From positions 1-64,000 of the forward strand of contig JAPYOP010000021.1 in assembly GCA_029938115.1 (NCBI GenBank): a stretch of DNA of 64,000 nucleotides. The letters run 5' to 3'. The DNA comes from Colwellia sp. (GTDB lineage Bacteria > Pseudomonadota > Gammaproteobacteria > Enterobacterales > Alteromonadaceae). Position numbers and translations under genes: made by a program. Below, piece by piece: positions 39,674 through 48,831 of the stretch (position 1 is its first letter; every line of letters starts with the position of its first letter). A model generated the notes under the pieces. It saw only the letters and a list, made by a program, of their open reading frames with translations, was not told the origin of the DNA and ran no database searches.

Positions 39674-40576
39674 ATGAAAATGACTTTCAGGCTATTACTA
39701 TTATTTAGCACGCTGATGAGCTTAGCAGTACCAGCAGTAGCCACAAACGCTATACCGGTAACTAATACAGGTTTTGATGCCAATTATTACCCTCAAAATA
39801 CAAACTCTAAAAAAGGCGCTACTGATAAAAAATACGGCATTATTGTTTTAAATGGCTCTTCTGGCGGTAAAAGTGACTTTATGGCAAAGAAGTTAAGTGA
39901 AATGGGCAACCCTGTTTTATCACTTGCCTATTTTAATCGAAAAGACGATGGCAGTATTCCAACATCACTCGAGTTAATACCCCTTGAATATATTACCAAG
40001 GCTAAAGCGTGGCTTATGAAGCAAGCGGATACAAAAAATGATGGCGTGGTAGTTTATGGTTTATCTAAAGGTGCTGAATTAGCGCTAGTGCTCGCTGCTC
40101 ATGATGCAGACTATAAAGGCGTTATCGCCACAGCGCCTAGTGCTGTTATTTGGTCGGGCATACCTAAAGGCGTGAAAGATGATTACTCAAAAGCATCTTC
40201 AAGTTGGAGCTTAAAAGGCAAGCCACTCAATTTTATTCCTTATGTTCATCGCACTGAGTTTCGAACGAATAAACCAACACGTATGTTAGATTGGCATCAG
40301 GCTTCATTAGACAGAGCTAAGAAATTTAATAGCGCACTCATTAATGTGAGCAACATTAATGCTCCCATCTTACTTTTTTCCGGTGGTCAAGATAGCGCAT
40401 GGCCGTCGAATAACATGGCTCAGCTAATCTGTAAGTTAGCCCTAGTGGGGAATAGCTCAAAACCATGCACTCATATAAATTATGAAGATGCGCCTCACCT
40501 GTTAGGCGAAAAAGGCCCTGCTGCTAGAGTAGAAATGGCGAAATTTTTGGCTGAGTTAAATCAGATAAAGCATTAG
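39674..40576 (+). CDS. secreted BAAT-like acyl-CoA thioester hydrolase/acyltransferase (alpha/beta hydrolase)
   Basis: Signal peptide (to about residue 23), then a BAAT C-terminal-type alpha/beta-hydrolase: nucleophile elbow YGLSKGAELAL near 131, acid in SGGQDSAWPS and His in DAPHLLG. 300 aa. Family members cleave or transfer acyl groups from thioesters, but the exported form here suggests a different ester substrate. The Met codon at 39680 has better spacing from AGGA than the one at 39674. Confidence 0.7.
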   Translation: MKMTFRLLLLFSTLMSLAVPAVATNAIPVTNTGFDANYYPQNTNSKKGATDKKYGIIVLNGSSGGKSDFMAKKLSEMGNPVLSLAYFNRKDDGSIPTSLELIPLEYITKAKAWLMKQADTKNDGVVVYGLSKGAELALVLAAHDADYKGVIATAPSAVIWSGIPKGVKDDYSKASSSWSLKGKPLNFIPYVHRTEFRTNKPTRMLDWHQASLDRAKKFNSALINVSNINAPILLFSGGQDSAWPSNNMAQLICKLALVGNSSKPCTHINYEDAPHLLGEKGPAARVEMAKFLAELNQIKH

Positions 40577-40587
40577 TTACAGACTTT

Positions 40588-40905
40588 ATGCAGGCAATGA
40601 ATACCGTTTATCAATCGCAAATGACTCATAATTTTGCATTCATGAGTGCTGACATTGTCGATCACCATGTAAGTTATAACGTGATCCAATCAGGTGAAGA
40701 AGGGCGTAAAAAAGCAAGAGTTGGTTTATTAAATAAAGGGGATGCTAGTATTTCCTATAAGCTGAAAATTGAAAGTATAGCCGTAGGAACAGCAACTGCA
40801 GTAGTCGTCTTTAGTGAAGATGCACATTACTATAAACAAGGTAAAGAAAAACACTTTGTCGGTCGCACCATTTTAGTTTTAGAGTTTAATAAACAGGGAA
40901 AATAG
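40588..40905 (+). CDS. small NTF2-like protein, possibly truncated
   Basis: 105 aa, beta-rich, ending in a strand pair (FVGRTILVLEFNKQGK) reminiscent of NTF2-like proteins. No signal peptide and no ribosome binding site. The frame stays open for 11 codons upstream of the ATG, overlapping the end of the previous gene, so the gene may have lost its 5' part. 11 bp after the BAAT-like gene. Confidence 0.4.
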   Translation: MQAMNTVYQSQMTHNFAFMSADIVDHHVSYNVIQSGEEGRKKARVGLLNKGDASISYKLKIESIAVGTATAVVVFSEDAHYYKQGKEKHFVGRTILVLEFNKQGK

Positions 40906-41094
40906 CTGTTATGAGGCGTTATCAAGATTAGCTATTCTTTCTTACACCAACAAGTCTATTTATCTCTTAGTGTGTCCCTTTGATTTAGCTGCTAAAGGAT
41001 TACCAAAACACCTTATGAATAGTCAGATAAGAGCTGGCTAAGAGACTTGATTAATATGAATAGCCAACTTTTTTAGTAATTCTAACAATAATTG

Positions 41095-41562
41095 CTAGCT
41101 GCTTTTAATTTCTTTGGCGTCATACCAAATGCCATATTTGTCACCTTGCCATTTTAATAAGTGAAATAAGTAAGCGGTAGACAGCATAATTAAGCCTCCA
41201 ACAAGAGCCGCCTCACTAATCAAACCTAAACAGCAAAAGATGAAACCACTTGCATGGGCGATAACTTCAATTTTGATCGCAGACCTTCTACTTGGCCGGG
41301 TTTGCAAAAAATTAAATACAAACCAAACTTTTAATAAGAAGGGTAAGTTTTTCCAGTTATCTGAATTTTTATCTATCATAAATTTCTCCTGATTCAAGGT
41401 TGATATATCAACATCAAGTGCAGCAGCAAGGCATTTAAGAGATTCTAAACTAGCATTTTTACCACTTTCAATTCGCTGAATGGTTCTGACATTTAACCCA
41501 GACATTTGAGCAAGTTGCTCTTGTGAAAAATGGCGACTTATACGTAACTCTTTCAGAATCAT
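41095..41562 (-). CDS. XRE-family regulator with C-terminal membrane domain
   Basis: N-terminal helix-turn-helix of the XRE type (FSQEQLAQMSGLNVRTIQRIE, residues 13-33), then a linker and two hydrophobic segments (about 105-122 and 124-142), making it a membrane-tethered regulator. 155 aa. Similar short HTH-plus-2TM proteins are common in marine gammaproteobacteria; targets unknown. Confidence 0.75.
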   Translation of the reverse strand: MILKELRISRHFSQEQLAQMSGLNVRTIQRIESGKNASLESLKCLAAALDVDISTLNQEKFMIDKNSDNWKNLPFLLKVWFVFNFLQTRPSRRSAIKIEVIAHASGFIFCCLGLISEAALVGGLIMLSTAYLFHLLKWQGDKYGIWYDAKEIKSS

Positions 41563-41721
41563 TAAATTAACCTCTGCACTTAAGAACCATAAGTATTCAT
41601 TACTTTACTTGGTGTCGGTTACGAATTTATCACGACACTTACCCGACAGTATAGAATTTATCAGCAATGACTCAAGAAAAAGGTGAGTAGACATTTTACC
41701 CCCTACTCTTTAATAGACTAA

Positions 41722-41946
41722 TTATAAGCAGCACATAATGGATGTTTTTGTATTCTCAGAATCAGATTTTTTAACCTTTGCCTGTTTAAGTATGCTGGCA
41801 TGCGAGATATACCAACCACCCACCATAAAGATAAATATTATATTAGTTTGCTCATTGCCTTTTATTAGAAATGCTAAAACAAGCATCAATACAGCCCAAA
41901 CAATTGAATGGATAAGTGTGATTTTTTTCTCTTTTGAAATATTCAT
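41722..41946 (-). CDS. small two-helix membrane protein
   Basis: 74 aa starting MNISKEKKITLIH, with two hydrophobic segments (about residues 12-30 and 36-52). The start at 41946 is preceded by GAAGG at good spacing; a longer reading frame from 42024 would cross the inverted-repeat operator, so it is not used. Divergent from the GntR gene over a shared regulatory region, so it may be regulated by it. Function unknown. Confidence 0.5.
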   Translation of the reverse strand: MNISKEKKITLIHSIVWAVLMLVLAFLIKGNEQTNIIFIFMVGGWYISHASILKQAKVKKSDSENTKTSIMCCL

Positions 41947-41984
41947 AAAGTTACCTTCTAGTATTAAATTTGAACCTTTGATTT

Positions 41985-42012
41985 GTTGTACTAGCAGAAC
42001 ATCTAGTACAAC
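41985..42012. promoter_or_regulatory. GntR-type operator candidate
   Basis: Perfect 10-bp inverted repeat GTTGTACTAG / CTAGTACAAC with an 8-nt spacer, located between the divergent two-helix membrane gene and the GntR gene. A degenerate half-site (AGTAGTAC) recurs near 42051. YtrA-type GntR repressors commonly bind such repeats in their own promoter. Confidence 0.6.
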
Positions 42013-42123
42013 TTGTTTGTGCAATATAACTTAGTTGTATTATTAGATCAAGTAGTACATTGAAATATTTTAATGTTATACTGCCGTAGTGAAACAAACG
42101 TCATAAGTAAAAAGAAGTGATAA

Positions 42124-42501
42124 ATGGAAATAGAAATTGACATAAATGATGACACTCCAATATTTTCTCAACTGGTAAATCAGGTTAAGGAAAGTGTTAC
42201 TAAAGGCGTGCTTGCAACGGGGTTTTCTTTACCTTCAATTAGGCAGTTAGCTAATGAATTAGGGGTGAATCAAAATACCGTAGCTAAAGCGTATAAAGTA
42301 TTAGAGCGAGACTCAATTATTGTAGCTAGAGGTTATCGCGGTACTTTTATTCATGAACATGCCAAAGAAAACTGCCAAGTAAACCTCAAAGATAAAGGCT
42401 TAACTATCATGAGTGATTCAATTATTAACATGCAAGCACTTGGGTTAACTGATTCTGAGATCCGGATCATTTTTTCTTCCTTAATGAAGCAATCAAAATA
42501 G
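42124..42501 (+). CDS. GntR-family regulator, YtrA subfamily
   Basis: 125 aa: a winged-helix GntR domain (SQLVNQVKESVTKGV, LPSIRQLANELGVNQNTVAKAYKVLERDSII) with only a short dimerisation tail, as in the YtrA subfamily. Such regulators usually control neighbouring transport or membrane genes. 8 bp before a membrane-protein gene, and next to a palindromic operator. Confidence 0.9.
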   Translation: MEIEIDINDDTPIFSQLVNQVKESVTKGVLATGFSLPSIRQLANELGVNQNTVAKAYKVLERDSIIVARGYRGTFIHEHAKENCQVNLKDKGLTIMSDSIINMQALGLTDSEIRIIFSSLMKQSK

Positions 42502-42509
42502 GCTGAAAT

Positions 42510-43358
42510 ATGACATTACTTAATACCGATTTAATGACCGCAATTATTTATCTAGCACTTATCAGTCAAATTTTAGTCATATCAATTGTGTTTGCAAACA
42601 AGTGGTATAAAAGAAAAGGTATGCTACTAACAAAATATCCACCTTCAGACTACCCAAACCTTTATGTACAAACTTCAGCGGTTGAATTGAGCCGAATTAA
42701 AGTACGAAAATTAATTGATCGTTCCATTACGTTTATTAGTTTAAGTGTGGTTTTGTGCTTTTATCTGACCCAAGCTGATTTAGAAATAGTTGCGTCTTCC
42801 ATGTTAGTTATTGCTGCAATTCAATTATTACCTTGGTTTTTAAGCAGTTATTGGAACAAAGAAAACAACGTATTAATGGCTCAAAATTTTCCTTCCACAA
42901 AAAGAAAAAGTAGCTTTGATAACAGAAAAATTACTGATTTTATCTCCACCACAAAATTAGTATTCACCCTATTAAGTTATGGGGTCACCTTAATTTTTGC
43001 GTTGTATATATTTATTGAACAACTATGGTTTGAGCAATCAAGTAAAGCATTGCTACTATTATTATTGAATACTTTAATGACATTTTATTTAGCGTGGTTA
43101 ATATTCAGCAGTTTATATGGTAAGAAAAAAGACCATTTTATTAACAGTGACGACCGTTTGAAAGTTATCGCTGACAAATGCCAAACACTTACCTCTTATC
43201 TTATTATGTACAACATTTTTATTGCTGGTATTTGTCTTATGAAAACATTTGATTTAAATCAGGTTTATGTTTCTCCAATGACAAGTGTATTTATTCAACT
43301 GATTTTTGTTTTAAGCTTTACTCAAAACATTGATAAAAACTACGATGTATATAAATAG
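42510..43358 (+). CDS. multi-spanning membrane protein of unknown function
   Basis: 282 aa with about six or seven hydrophobic segments (near residues 10-28, 72-88, 92-110, 150-170, 182-203, 232-250, 254-270) and charged loops. No ATPase or transporter motif recognised. Immediately follows the GntR gene, so probably the GntR target. Ends at a strong bidirectional terminator. Confidence 0.6.
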   Translation: MTLLNTDLMTAIIYLALISQILVISIVFANKWYKRKGMLLTKYPPSDYPNLYVQTSAVELSRIKVRKLIDRSITFISLSVVLCFYLTQADLEIVASSMLVIAAIQLLPWFLSSYWNKENNVLMAQNFPSTKRKSSFDNRKITDFISTTKLVFTLLSYGVTLIFALYIFIEQLWFEQSSKALLLLLLNTLMTFYLAWLIFSSLYGKKKDHFINSDDRLKVIADKCQTLTSYLIMYNIFIAGICLMKTFDLNQVYVSPMTSVFIQLIFVLSFTQNIDKNYDVYK

Positions 43359-43400
43359 CCTGAACTTGGCATTATACTAATGGATGGCATAGAACAGCAA

Positions 43401-43448
43401 AAAGGCCATCGTTACTGTGATAGTCTACTCACGGTAACGATGGCCTTT
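43401..43448. terminator. bidirectional terminator between the membrane protein and the TonB receptor genes
   Basis: Perfect 15-bp stem AAAGGCCATCGTTAC / GTAACGATGGCCTTT, extended by a further inner TGTGA/TCAC pairing around an 8-nt loop. A/T residues flank both ends. It sits between two convergent genes. Confidence 0.85.
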
Positions 43449-43479
43449 GTTATTTGTTTACTTAAATTTCAACTGTGTA

Positions 43480-45930
43480 TTAAAATTCGTATGAAACACT
43501 TACCCCATAAGTACTTGGTTGGCTTGGATAGGCACTATAACTTCCGCCTTGAATCGGTGTAGGGAAAGCAGAAGTAAAATATTCATCATTATTTAAATTT
43601 CGTGCCCAAAGTTGTAAATTAACACCGTTTTCTAAGCTAAGACCGGCACTGGCATTAAAGGTACTTACCGTGCGGGTCATAGATTCTGGCACATTTTCAA
43701 TAATGTGGACCTCACTTTCGTAGCGATAATCGGTACGGAGATAACCATACATACCATTACCAAATTCAAAGTTGTAGGTGATTCCAGCAACGATAGTTTG
43801 TTCAGAGATGCCCGCAGGTTTTTTTCCAGATAAATCTATCGGACCATCGACACCTGAGGCGCCCACAAATGAATCATAAACAGGGTCAAGGAAGGTACCC
43901 GCAAACGTTAATGCCCAATTTTCTGCTGGGGTATAGACAGAATCGAATTCGATACCTTGTGTACTTTGTTTTCCGGCATTAGCCAATACAAAACCTGTAC
44001 CTATAAAAGTTGCAGATTGAAAACCTTCGATTGTTTGATCAAATAGGGTGATATTGATTGCCCCTTTTTCAAACCGTGCTTTCATACCAATTTCATAAAC
44101 AGTAGAGTCTTCCGGGCTGGCATAACGGCCACCGTAGGTTTGATTTTTTTGTGCTAAACCAGCGGTTTCAATTGCCTGTTGATCGGCTTGAAATGGACGG
44201 GTATCACGAGACAAGTTCCATGATGACGCTTTGAAACCGGTAGCGGCCGTGGCAAATAAATTAATATTGTCATTTAGCTCATAGGCCAGGCGCAATGACC
44301 AAGTCGTTTGGCTGTCAGAAGATTCATTATCTTCAACCGAGTTAGGCAATTCAAGCATAGGCGGCATAAACTGCATACCTTTTAAAATTGGAATTGCAGG
44401 CGCAAATGGTGTAAGCGGCAGTGGTACCCCATAAAGGGTTAAATCGTTGTCCAAATCAATGGCGGAAAACGTAGAGTTATTTTGTTGCTTTAACCAAACG
44501 TCTTTTTCATCCTTAGTATAGCTGACACCAAAGGTCGCGGTAAAATCGTCAGTAAGACGATAATCAAAATTAGCAAACAACGAATAAGCATCATTATTTT
44601 GCTCAAATTCAGTAGCGACTACTGTGTCTGCTGAAATATATGAACCAGGTGCATCACCATAAACGGCTTCTACTTGTCCTAACAAACCGGGAGCACCACC
44701 AGCGGCACTTAAAACATCAAAGTAGTTCCTCATATCTTGGCCATAAAACAAAGCGTCTTCAGAATCCACTGTTTCTTGAAAGATAAAAGCGCCTACCATC
44801 CAATCAAATCGGTTGTCGCCAGTAGACGTCAATCGGAATTCTTGAGTAAAGGTATCAATTTTGATGTCACCGGTTTCTCGAATAATATCCAAAGAGGTGT
44901 AATCAATATCGTGAATCCAGGTAGATTCATTATTACGCAGCGCAGTAATTGAAGTAAAAGAAAAACTATCAAAATCGATGTCGAGCTGCAAAGAAAAACC
45001 GCCATCTTCCACGGTATTGTTTGGGTCGATATTGAGGGCTGATTGATAAGCAAAAGGTTCTGTATCACTAAGAACAGTACCGCCTAAAAGTTGAACTGCA
45101 CCCGTTGTAGGTCCATTTATAGCCCTAGAAACAGTACAGCATGTTTCATCAATCTCACTGTAGTCAGCAATAAAGCGCAAAGTTACATCGCTGGTTGGCT
45201 CATATAAAGCCTGCCCACGTATGTTCCAGCGGTCACGGTCATTCATGCCACTCAATCCGGTAACACTGTCGGTGTAACCATCACGGGCATTATACCCCCC
45301 AGAGAAGCTAACGGCTAAAGTGTCCGTTATGCCATTAGTGATATAAGCTTTCATCAGTTGTTGATTATAGTTACCAACACCGACTTCCACTTTACCTTCT
45401 AAATCATGTGAAGGAGCCAAAGTGCGTACATTAATAACCCCTGCTGCTGCATTCTTACCAAATAAAGTACTTTGTGGACCACTGAGTACTTCAATTTGTT
45501 GAAGTCTCGGCAAGTCACCAATTTGGGCGGCCGCACGCGAGCGATAAACACCATCAATAAATACGCCTACCGAAGGTTCAATGCCGATATTATTGGCACC
45601 ATTAGCAAAACCACGAATAGAAAAACTAGCGTTAGTAGAGCGTTGCAATGGTGATACCCGCAATGTCGGCACAAGTGTTTGTAGATCACTAACATCTAAA
45701 ACTTTTGTTTGTTCAACAGCAAGACTGCTGACCACGGTAATTGCAATAGGAGACTCTTGTAATCCTTTGAGACGTTTAGAAGCTGTTACCATTATCCGCT
45801 CTATATCCTTGTCATCTTCTTTTGCGTTAGCATTATCTTCTGCAGCATAGGCTGTAGAGCCTAGTGCGCCTACAACCGATAGCGCGAGTAAAGAATGTTT
45901 AAAAAATTTAAATTTGTTAATATTATTCAT
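43480..45930 (-). CDS. TonB-dependent outer-membrane receptor
   Basis: 816 aa. Signal peptide to about residue 29 (AYA/AEDN), then a TonB-box-like region and plug domain (IMVTASKR, QQIEVLSGPQSTLFGKNAAAG), and a 22-strand-type barrel ending in YGVSVSYEF with C-terminal Phe. The start at 45930 is preferred over the TTG at 45942 because GGGGA lies ahead of it. Resembles receptors for hydrophobic or carbohydrate ligands more than siderophore receptors; no Fur box seen. Probably feeds the catabolic genes downstream in the window. Confidence 0.92.
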   Translation of the reverse strand: MNNINKFKFFKHSLLALSVVGALGSTAYAAEDNANAKEDDKDIERIMVTASKRLKGLQESPIAITVVSSLAVEQTKVLDVSDLQTLVPTLRVSPLQRSTNASFSIRGFANGANNIGIEPSVGVFIDGVYRSRAAAQIGDLPRLQQIEVLSGPQSTLFGKNAAAGVINVRTLAPSHDLEGKVEVGVGNYNQQLMKAYITNGITDTLAVSFSGGYNARDGYTDSVTGLSGMNDRDRWNIRGQALYEPTSDVTLRFIADYSEIDETCCTVSRAINGPTTGAVQLLGGTVLSDTEPFAYQSALNIDPNNTVEDGGFSLQLDIDFDSFSFTSITALRNNESTWIHDIDYTSLDIIRETGDIKIDTFTQEFRLTSTGDNRFDWMVGAFIFQETVDSEDALFYGQDMRNYFDVLSAAGGAPGLLGQVEAVYGDAPGSYISADTVVATEFEQNNDAYSLFANFDYRLTDDFTATFGVSYTKDEKDVWLKQQNNSTFSAIDLDNDLTLYGVPLPLTPFAPAIPILKGMQFMPPMLELPNSVEDNESSDSQTTWSLRLAYELNDNINLFATAATGFKASSWNLSRDTRPFQADQQAIETAGLAQKNQTYGGRYASPEDSTVYEIGMKARFEKGAINITLFDQTIEGFQSATFIGTGFVLANAGKQSTQGIEFDSVYTPAENWALTFAGTFLDPVYDSFVGASGVDGPIDLSGKKPAGISEQTIVAGITYNFEFGNGMYGYLRTDYRYESEVHIIENVPESMTRTVSTFNASAGLSLENGVNLQLWARNLNNDEYFTSAFPTPIQGGSYSAYPSQPSTYGVSVSYEF

Positions 45931-46266
45931 GGAAGTCCCCAATGCATACTAATGTTTGTCACATTTTTTTATAATGTTCTTGACGCTTTATGCGCTCTTT
46001 TTGTTCAAGCATCGTTGTAGTGATGATTTAATCACCGAATTCACCCGACTAAACCATGCTAATTGTTGCTTACAAATTAAGCCAATGAATAATACTTATG
46101 ACTTATTATTCTCCAAAATTATAGTTGTCTTAGTAAAAAGAGCCATATCTGGCATTGATACTATTTAGCTTGTGCATAGTTACCTATAAGCATTATTCAT
46201 TGGTTAAATTTTAAAGGTCGATATAGCATGAATATTAAACTGGTGATAAAAAGGAAGAATAAAGTA
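45931..46266. other. divergent intergenic region between TonB receptor and nitroreductase genes
   Basis: 336 bp, AT-rich. Next to the receptor start it holds ATGCATACTAATGTT (45942-45956), whose 12-base parts recur in the upstream regions of the thiolase gene and the MDR oxidoreductase gene. A short GTGAT/ATCAC inverted repeat lies near 46019-46034. No gene seen. Confidence 0.5.
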
Positions 46267-46929
46267 ATGTCTGTTGAAAAATTGTTGCAAAATCGTGTTT
46301 CTATTCGTGCATTTTTAGATAAGCCCATCGCTGAAAAGACTCTGACAAGTATTTTTGAAAACGCACAACTCTCCCCTTCAAATTGCAACGTACAGCCTTG
46401 GCAAATTTGTGTTGTTTCTGGAAAAAGCCTAGACGCACTTAAAGAACAATTTATGCAGACTTTAATGAGTGGCAGTAAGCCTAATCCTGATTTTAATTGG
46501 TTACCCAAATATGAAGGCATTCACCGTGAACGTCAGTTTGGCTCAGCTAACGCGCTATATAACTCTATAGGTGTTGCCAGAGAAGATAAAAAAGCGCGAC
46601 AAATGGCCATGGTGCGTAACTGGCAATTTTTTGATGCGCCTTATGCGGCATTTTTCACTATGGATAAATACTTAGATATTATGGGCGCTGTTGATTTAGG
46701 TATTTATGCGCAAACATTATCGCTATTATTAACCGAGCAAGGAATTGGCAGTTGTATGCAAGGTGCGTTAGGACAGTTTCCTGATCCGGTTAGAAAAGTT
46801 TTAAATTTACCAGATGAGCGCGGCATTTTATTTGGCATGTCTTTTGGTTACGCTGACGAAAATGCAGCGATCAATAAAACCAAAACAGACAGAGCAACAT
46901 TAGAAAGTGCGGTAGCATTTTTTAATTGA
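46267..46929 (+). CDS. nitroreductase family protein
   Basis: FMN-dependent NAD(P)H oxidoreductase, cytoplasmic. Typical NfnB-like N-terminus (LLQNRVSIRAFLDKPI, then SPSNCNVQPWQICVV) and the C-terminal RKVLNLPDERGILFGMSFGY with flavin-contacting Gly. 220 aa if started at 46267, where GGAAG precedes the ATG; a longer frame from 46228 adds a basic stretch unlike the family. First gene of a three-gene plus-strand unit. Confidence 0.87.
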   Translation: MSVEKLLQNRVSIRAFLDKPIAEKTLTSIFENAQLSPSNCNVQPWQICVVSGKSLDALKEQFMQTLMSGSKPNPDFNWLPKYEGIHRERQFGSANALYNSIGVAREDKKARQMAMVRNWQFFDAPYAAFFTMDKYLDIMGAVDLGIYAQTLSLLLTEQGIGSCMQGALGQFPDPVRKVLNLPDERGILFGMSFGYADENAAINKTKTDRATLESAVAFFN

Positions 46930-46966
46930 TTGAAAATGAGATTAAACATGGAGTAGGAACATAAAT

Positions 46967-47878
46967 ATGCAAAATATTGAATTGGTTACGTTAGTAAATA
47001 CACAAGTCATTCCTATTTGCATATTTTTAATTATGATGGGCATGGGTCTATCTCTCACACTTGATGATTTTAAACGTGTCGTAAAATACCCTAAAGCCGT
47101 AACGGTTGGTTTAACCAATCAGTTATTATTTTTGCCGATAATAGGCTTTGCTTTGGCAAACATTATGCCATTAGAGCCAGAGTATGCTGTGGGCGTTATG
47201 CTACTCGTACTCTGTCCCGGTGGCACCACGTCAAATATGTTTTCTCATTTAGCAAAAGGTGATGTCGCTCTTTCAGTAACCATGACAGCTATAGCAAGCC
47301 TGATCACTGTCTTTAGCATTCCCATTGTCCTTAATTTTTCGTTGGTTCATTTTATGGGGCAAGGCAACGAGTTTAATTTACCCATTATTGCTACCATGTT
47401 TAGCTTAATGAAATTGACTATAGTACCCATTGTTATAGGGATGATAATTAATGCTTTTTATCCTAAATTTGCCAATAGTATACAAGTACATGTCTCAAGG
47501 TTCGGCATTTTATTTCTCACACTTTTAATGATCTTTTTAACCTATATTCAGCAAGACATTGTTCTTTCTGCGTTAATTGCAGCAGGCCCTGTCTCTTTGT
47601 TACTTAATCTTTCAACCATGGCGCTTGGTTATTATTCAAGTAAATGGTTTGGTTTAAATATGGCACAAAGAACATCCATAACAATTGAAGTAGGTTTACA
47701 AAATAGTACGCTCTCAATGTTTATGGCGTTAACTCTGCTAGCAAATTACAAAATGTCCTTTACGCCTGCTATTTATACACTCATCATGTTATTTACCGCA
47801 GGTGTGTTGGTGAAGTTTTTACGTGTTAAGTTTAGTTCTACAACCAAAGCAAATGACAAGAACATGATAAATATTTAA
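46967..47878 (+). CDS. BASS-family (bile acid:sodium symporter) transporter
   Basis: Inner-membrane sodium-coupled carrier with about nine hydrophobic segments. Family features: GMGLSLTLDDFKRV near residue 26, LCPGGTTSNMFSHLAKGD in the core, and EVGLQNSTLSM late. 303 aa. Substrates of bacterial BASS proteins are organic acids, including steroid acids and pantoate. 37 bp after the nitroreductase gene and in the same unit, beside a large catabolic cluster. Confidence 0.88.
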   Translation: MQNIELVTLVNTQVIPICIFLIMMGMGLSLTLDDFKRVVKYPKAVTVGLTNQLLFLPIIGFALANIMPLEPEYAVGVMLLVLCPGGTTSNMFSHLAKGDVALSVTMTAIASLITVFSIPIVLNFSLVHFMGQGNEFNLPIIATMFSLMKLTIVPIVIGMIINAFYPKFANSIQVHVSRFGILFLTLLMIFLTYIQQDIVLSALIAAGPVSLLLNLSTMALGYYSSKWFGLNMAQRTSITIEVGLQNSTLSMFMALTLLANYKMSFTPAIYTLIMLFTAGVLVKFLRVKFSSTTKANDKNMINI

Positions 47879-47922
47879 AAATTACGTAATCAATAAAAAC
47901 AAAATCAAGGAAAATTGCCATC

Positions 47923-48831
47923 ATGATAAAAAAAATAATAATATCTATTTGTTTAGTTTTAACCACGCTTATACTTACAGCCGGTTGGTATTTTTCATCG
48001 GTGATACTGCAGCTTAGTATTCATGAATGTAATCAAGAACACTATGTATTTTGTGGTGACCCAAGCACTCAAGACATTGAATTTGAAGACGTTAATTTTA
48101 CCAGTGAGGATGGTTTAACACTACCCGGTTGGTACATGGCTGCTAGTGTCAATAATCATAATAATGACAAAGCTATATTACTTGTGCATGGTCGTGGCGC
48201 AAATCGCACCGAAGGCATGCGCTATGCCAAGCCATTAATTGCCGCAGGTTATAACGTATTGGCTTTTGATATGCGTCATCCCCGCCAAAATCCTAATATC
48301 ATATCAACCATGAGCTTTCATGAGAAAAAAGACGTGACCGCCGCTTTGAACTTTTTAGAAAAAGAAAAAAATATTAAGCAGATTGGTCTGATGGGTTTTT
48401 CAATGGGGGCTGCTACGGGCATTATTGTGATGGCAAAAGATCCACGCGTTAAAGTAGGTGTATTTAGTGGTGGTTATGCACACGGCATGGACGTATTAAC
48501 TGAGCAAGCGAAAAAATTACACGGTTTACCGCGTTACCCATTAATGCCTGTCGTTGAAAAACTGTTTGAATGGCGAGGCGATTTAGACAGTGATGAAATA
48601 AACCCAGAAAAATATATTGGTCAAATATCACCCCGCCCTGTGTATATTATGCATGGCACAGCAGACCAAACTGTTGATTTTAGTCATGGTCAACGCTTAT
48701 TCGCAGCGGCTAAAGAGCCTAAGCTATTTTGGCAAGCAGAAGGTGGACGTCATACCCGTTTATGGCAACACGATAAAGAAAAAGCAGAAAACAGTGTGGT
48801 CGACTTTTTTAATCGTTATTTAAAACAATAA
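47923..48831 (+). CDS. membrane-anchored alpha/beta hydrolase
   Basis: One N-terminal membrane segment (about residues 5-25), then an alpha/beta-hydrolase domain: HGRGANRTEG oxyanion region, nucleophile elbow MGFSMGAATG near 157, acid in HGTADQTVDF and His in GGRHTRLW. 302 aa. Likely extracytoplasmic esterase or lipase of unknown substrate. The gene end overlaps that of the convergent dehalogenase-like gene by 23 bp. Confidence 0.78.
   Translation: MIKKIIISICLVLTTLILTAGWYFSSVILQLSIHECNQEHYVFCGDPSTQDIEFEDVNFTSEDGLTLPGWYMAASVNNHNNDKAILLVHGRGANRTEGMRYAKPLIAAGYNVLAFDMRHPRQNPNIISTMSFHEKKDVTAALNFLEKEKNIKQIGLMGFSMGAATGIIVMAKDPRVKVGVFSGGYAHGMDVLTEQAKKLHGLPRYPLMPVVEKLFEWRGDLDSDEINPEKYIGQISPRPVYIMHGTADQTVDFSHGQRLFAAAKEPKLFWQAEGGRHTRLWQHDKEKAENSVVDFFNRYLKQ

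Noticed and set aside
41946-42024. Longer N-terminus for the two-helix membrane protein
   Set aside because: Would place coding sequence across the palindromic operator and lacks a ribosome binding site; the Met at 41946 has GAAGG.
43380-43562. Small ORF across the terminator
   Set aside because: Its coding frame runs through the perfect 15-bp hairpin and into the antisense of the TonB receptor end; no initiation signal.
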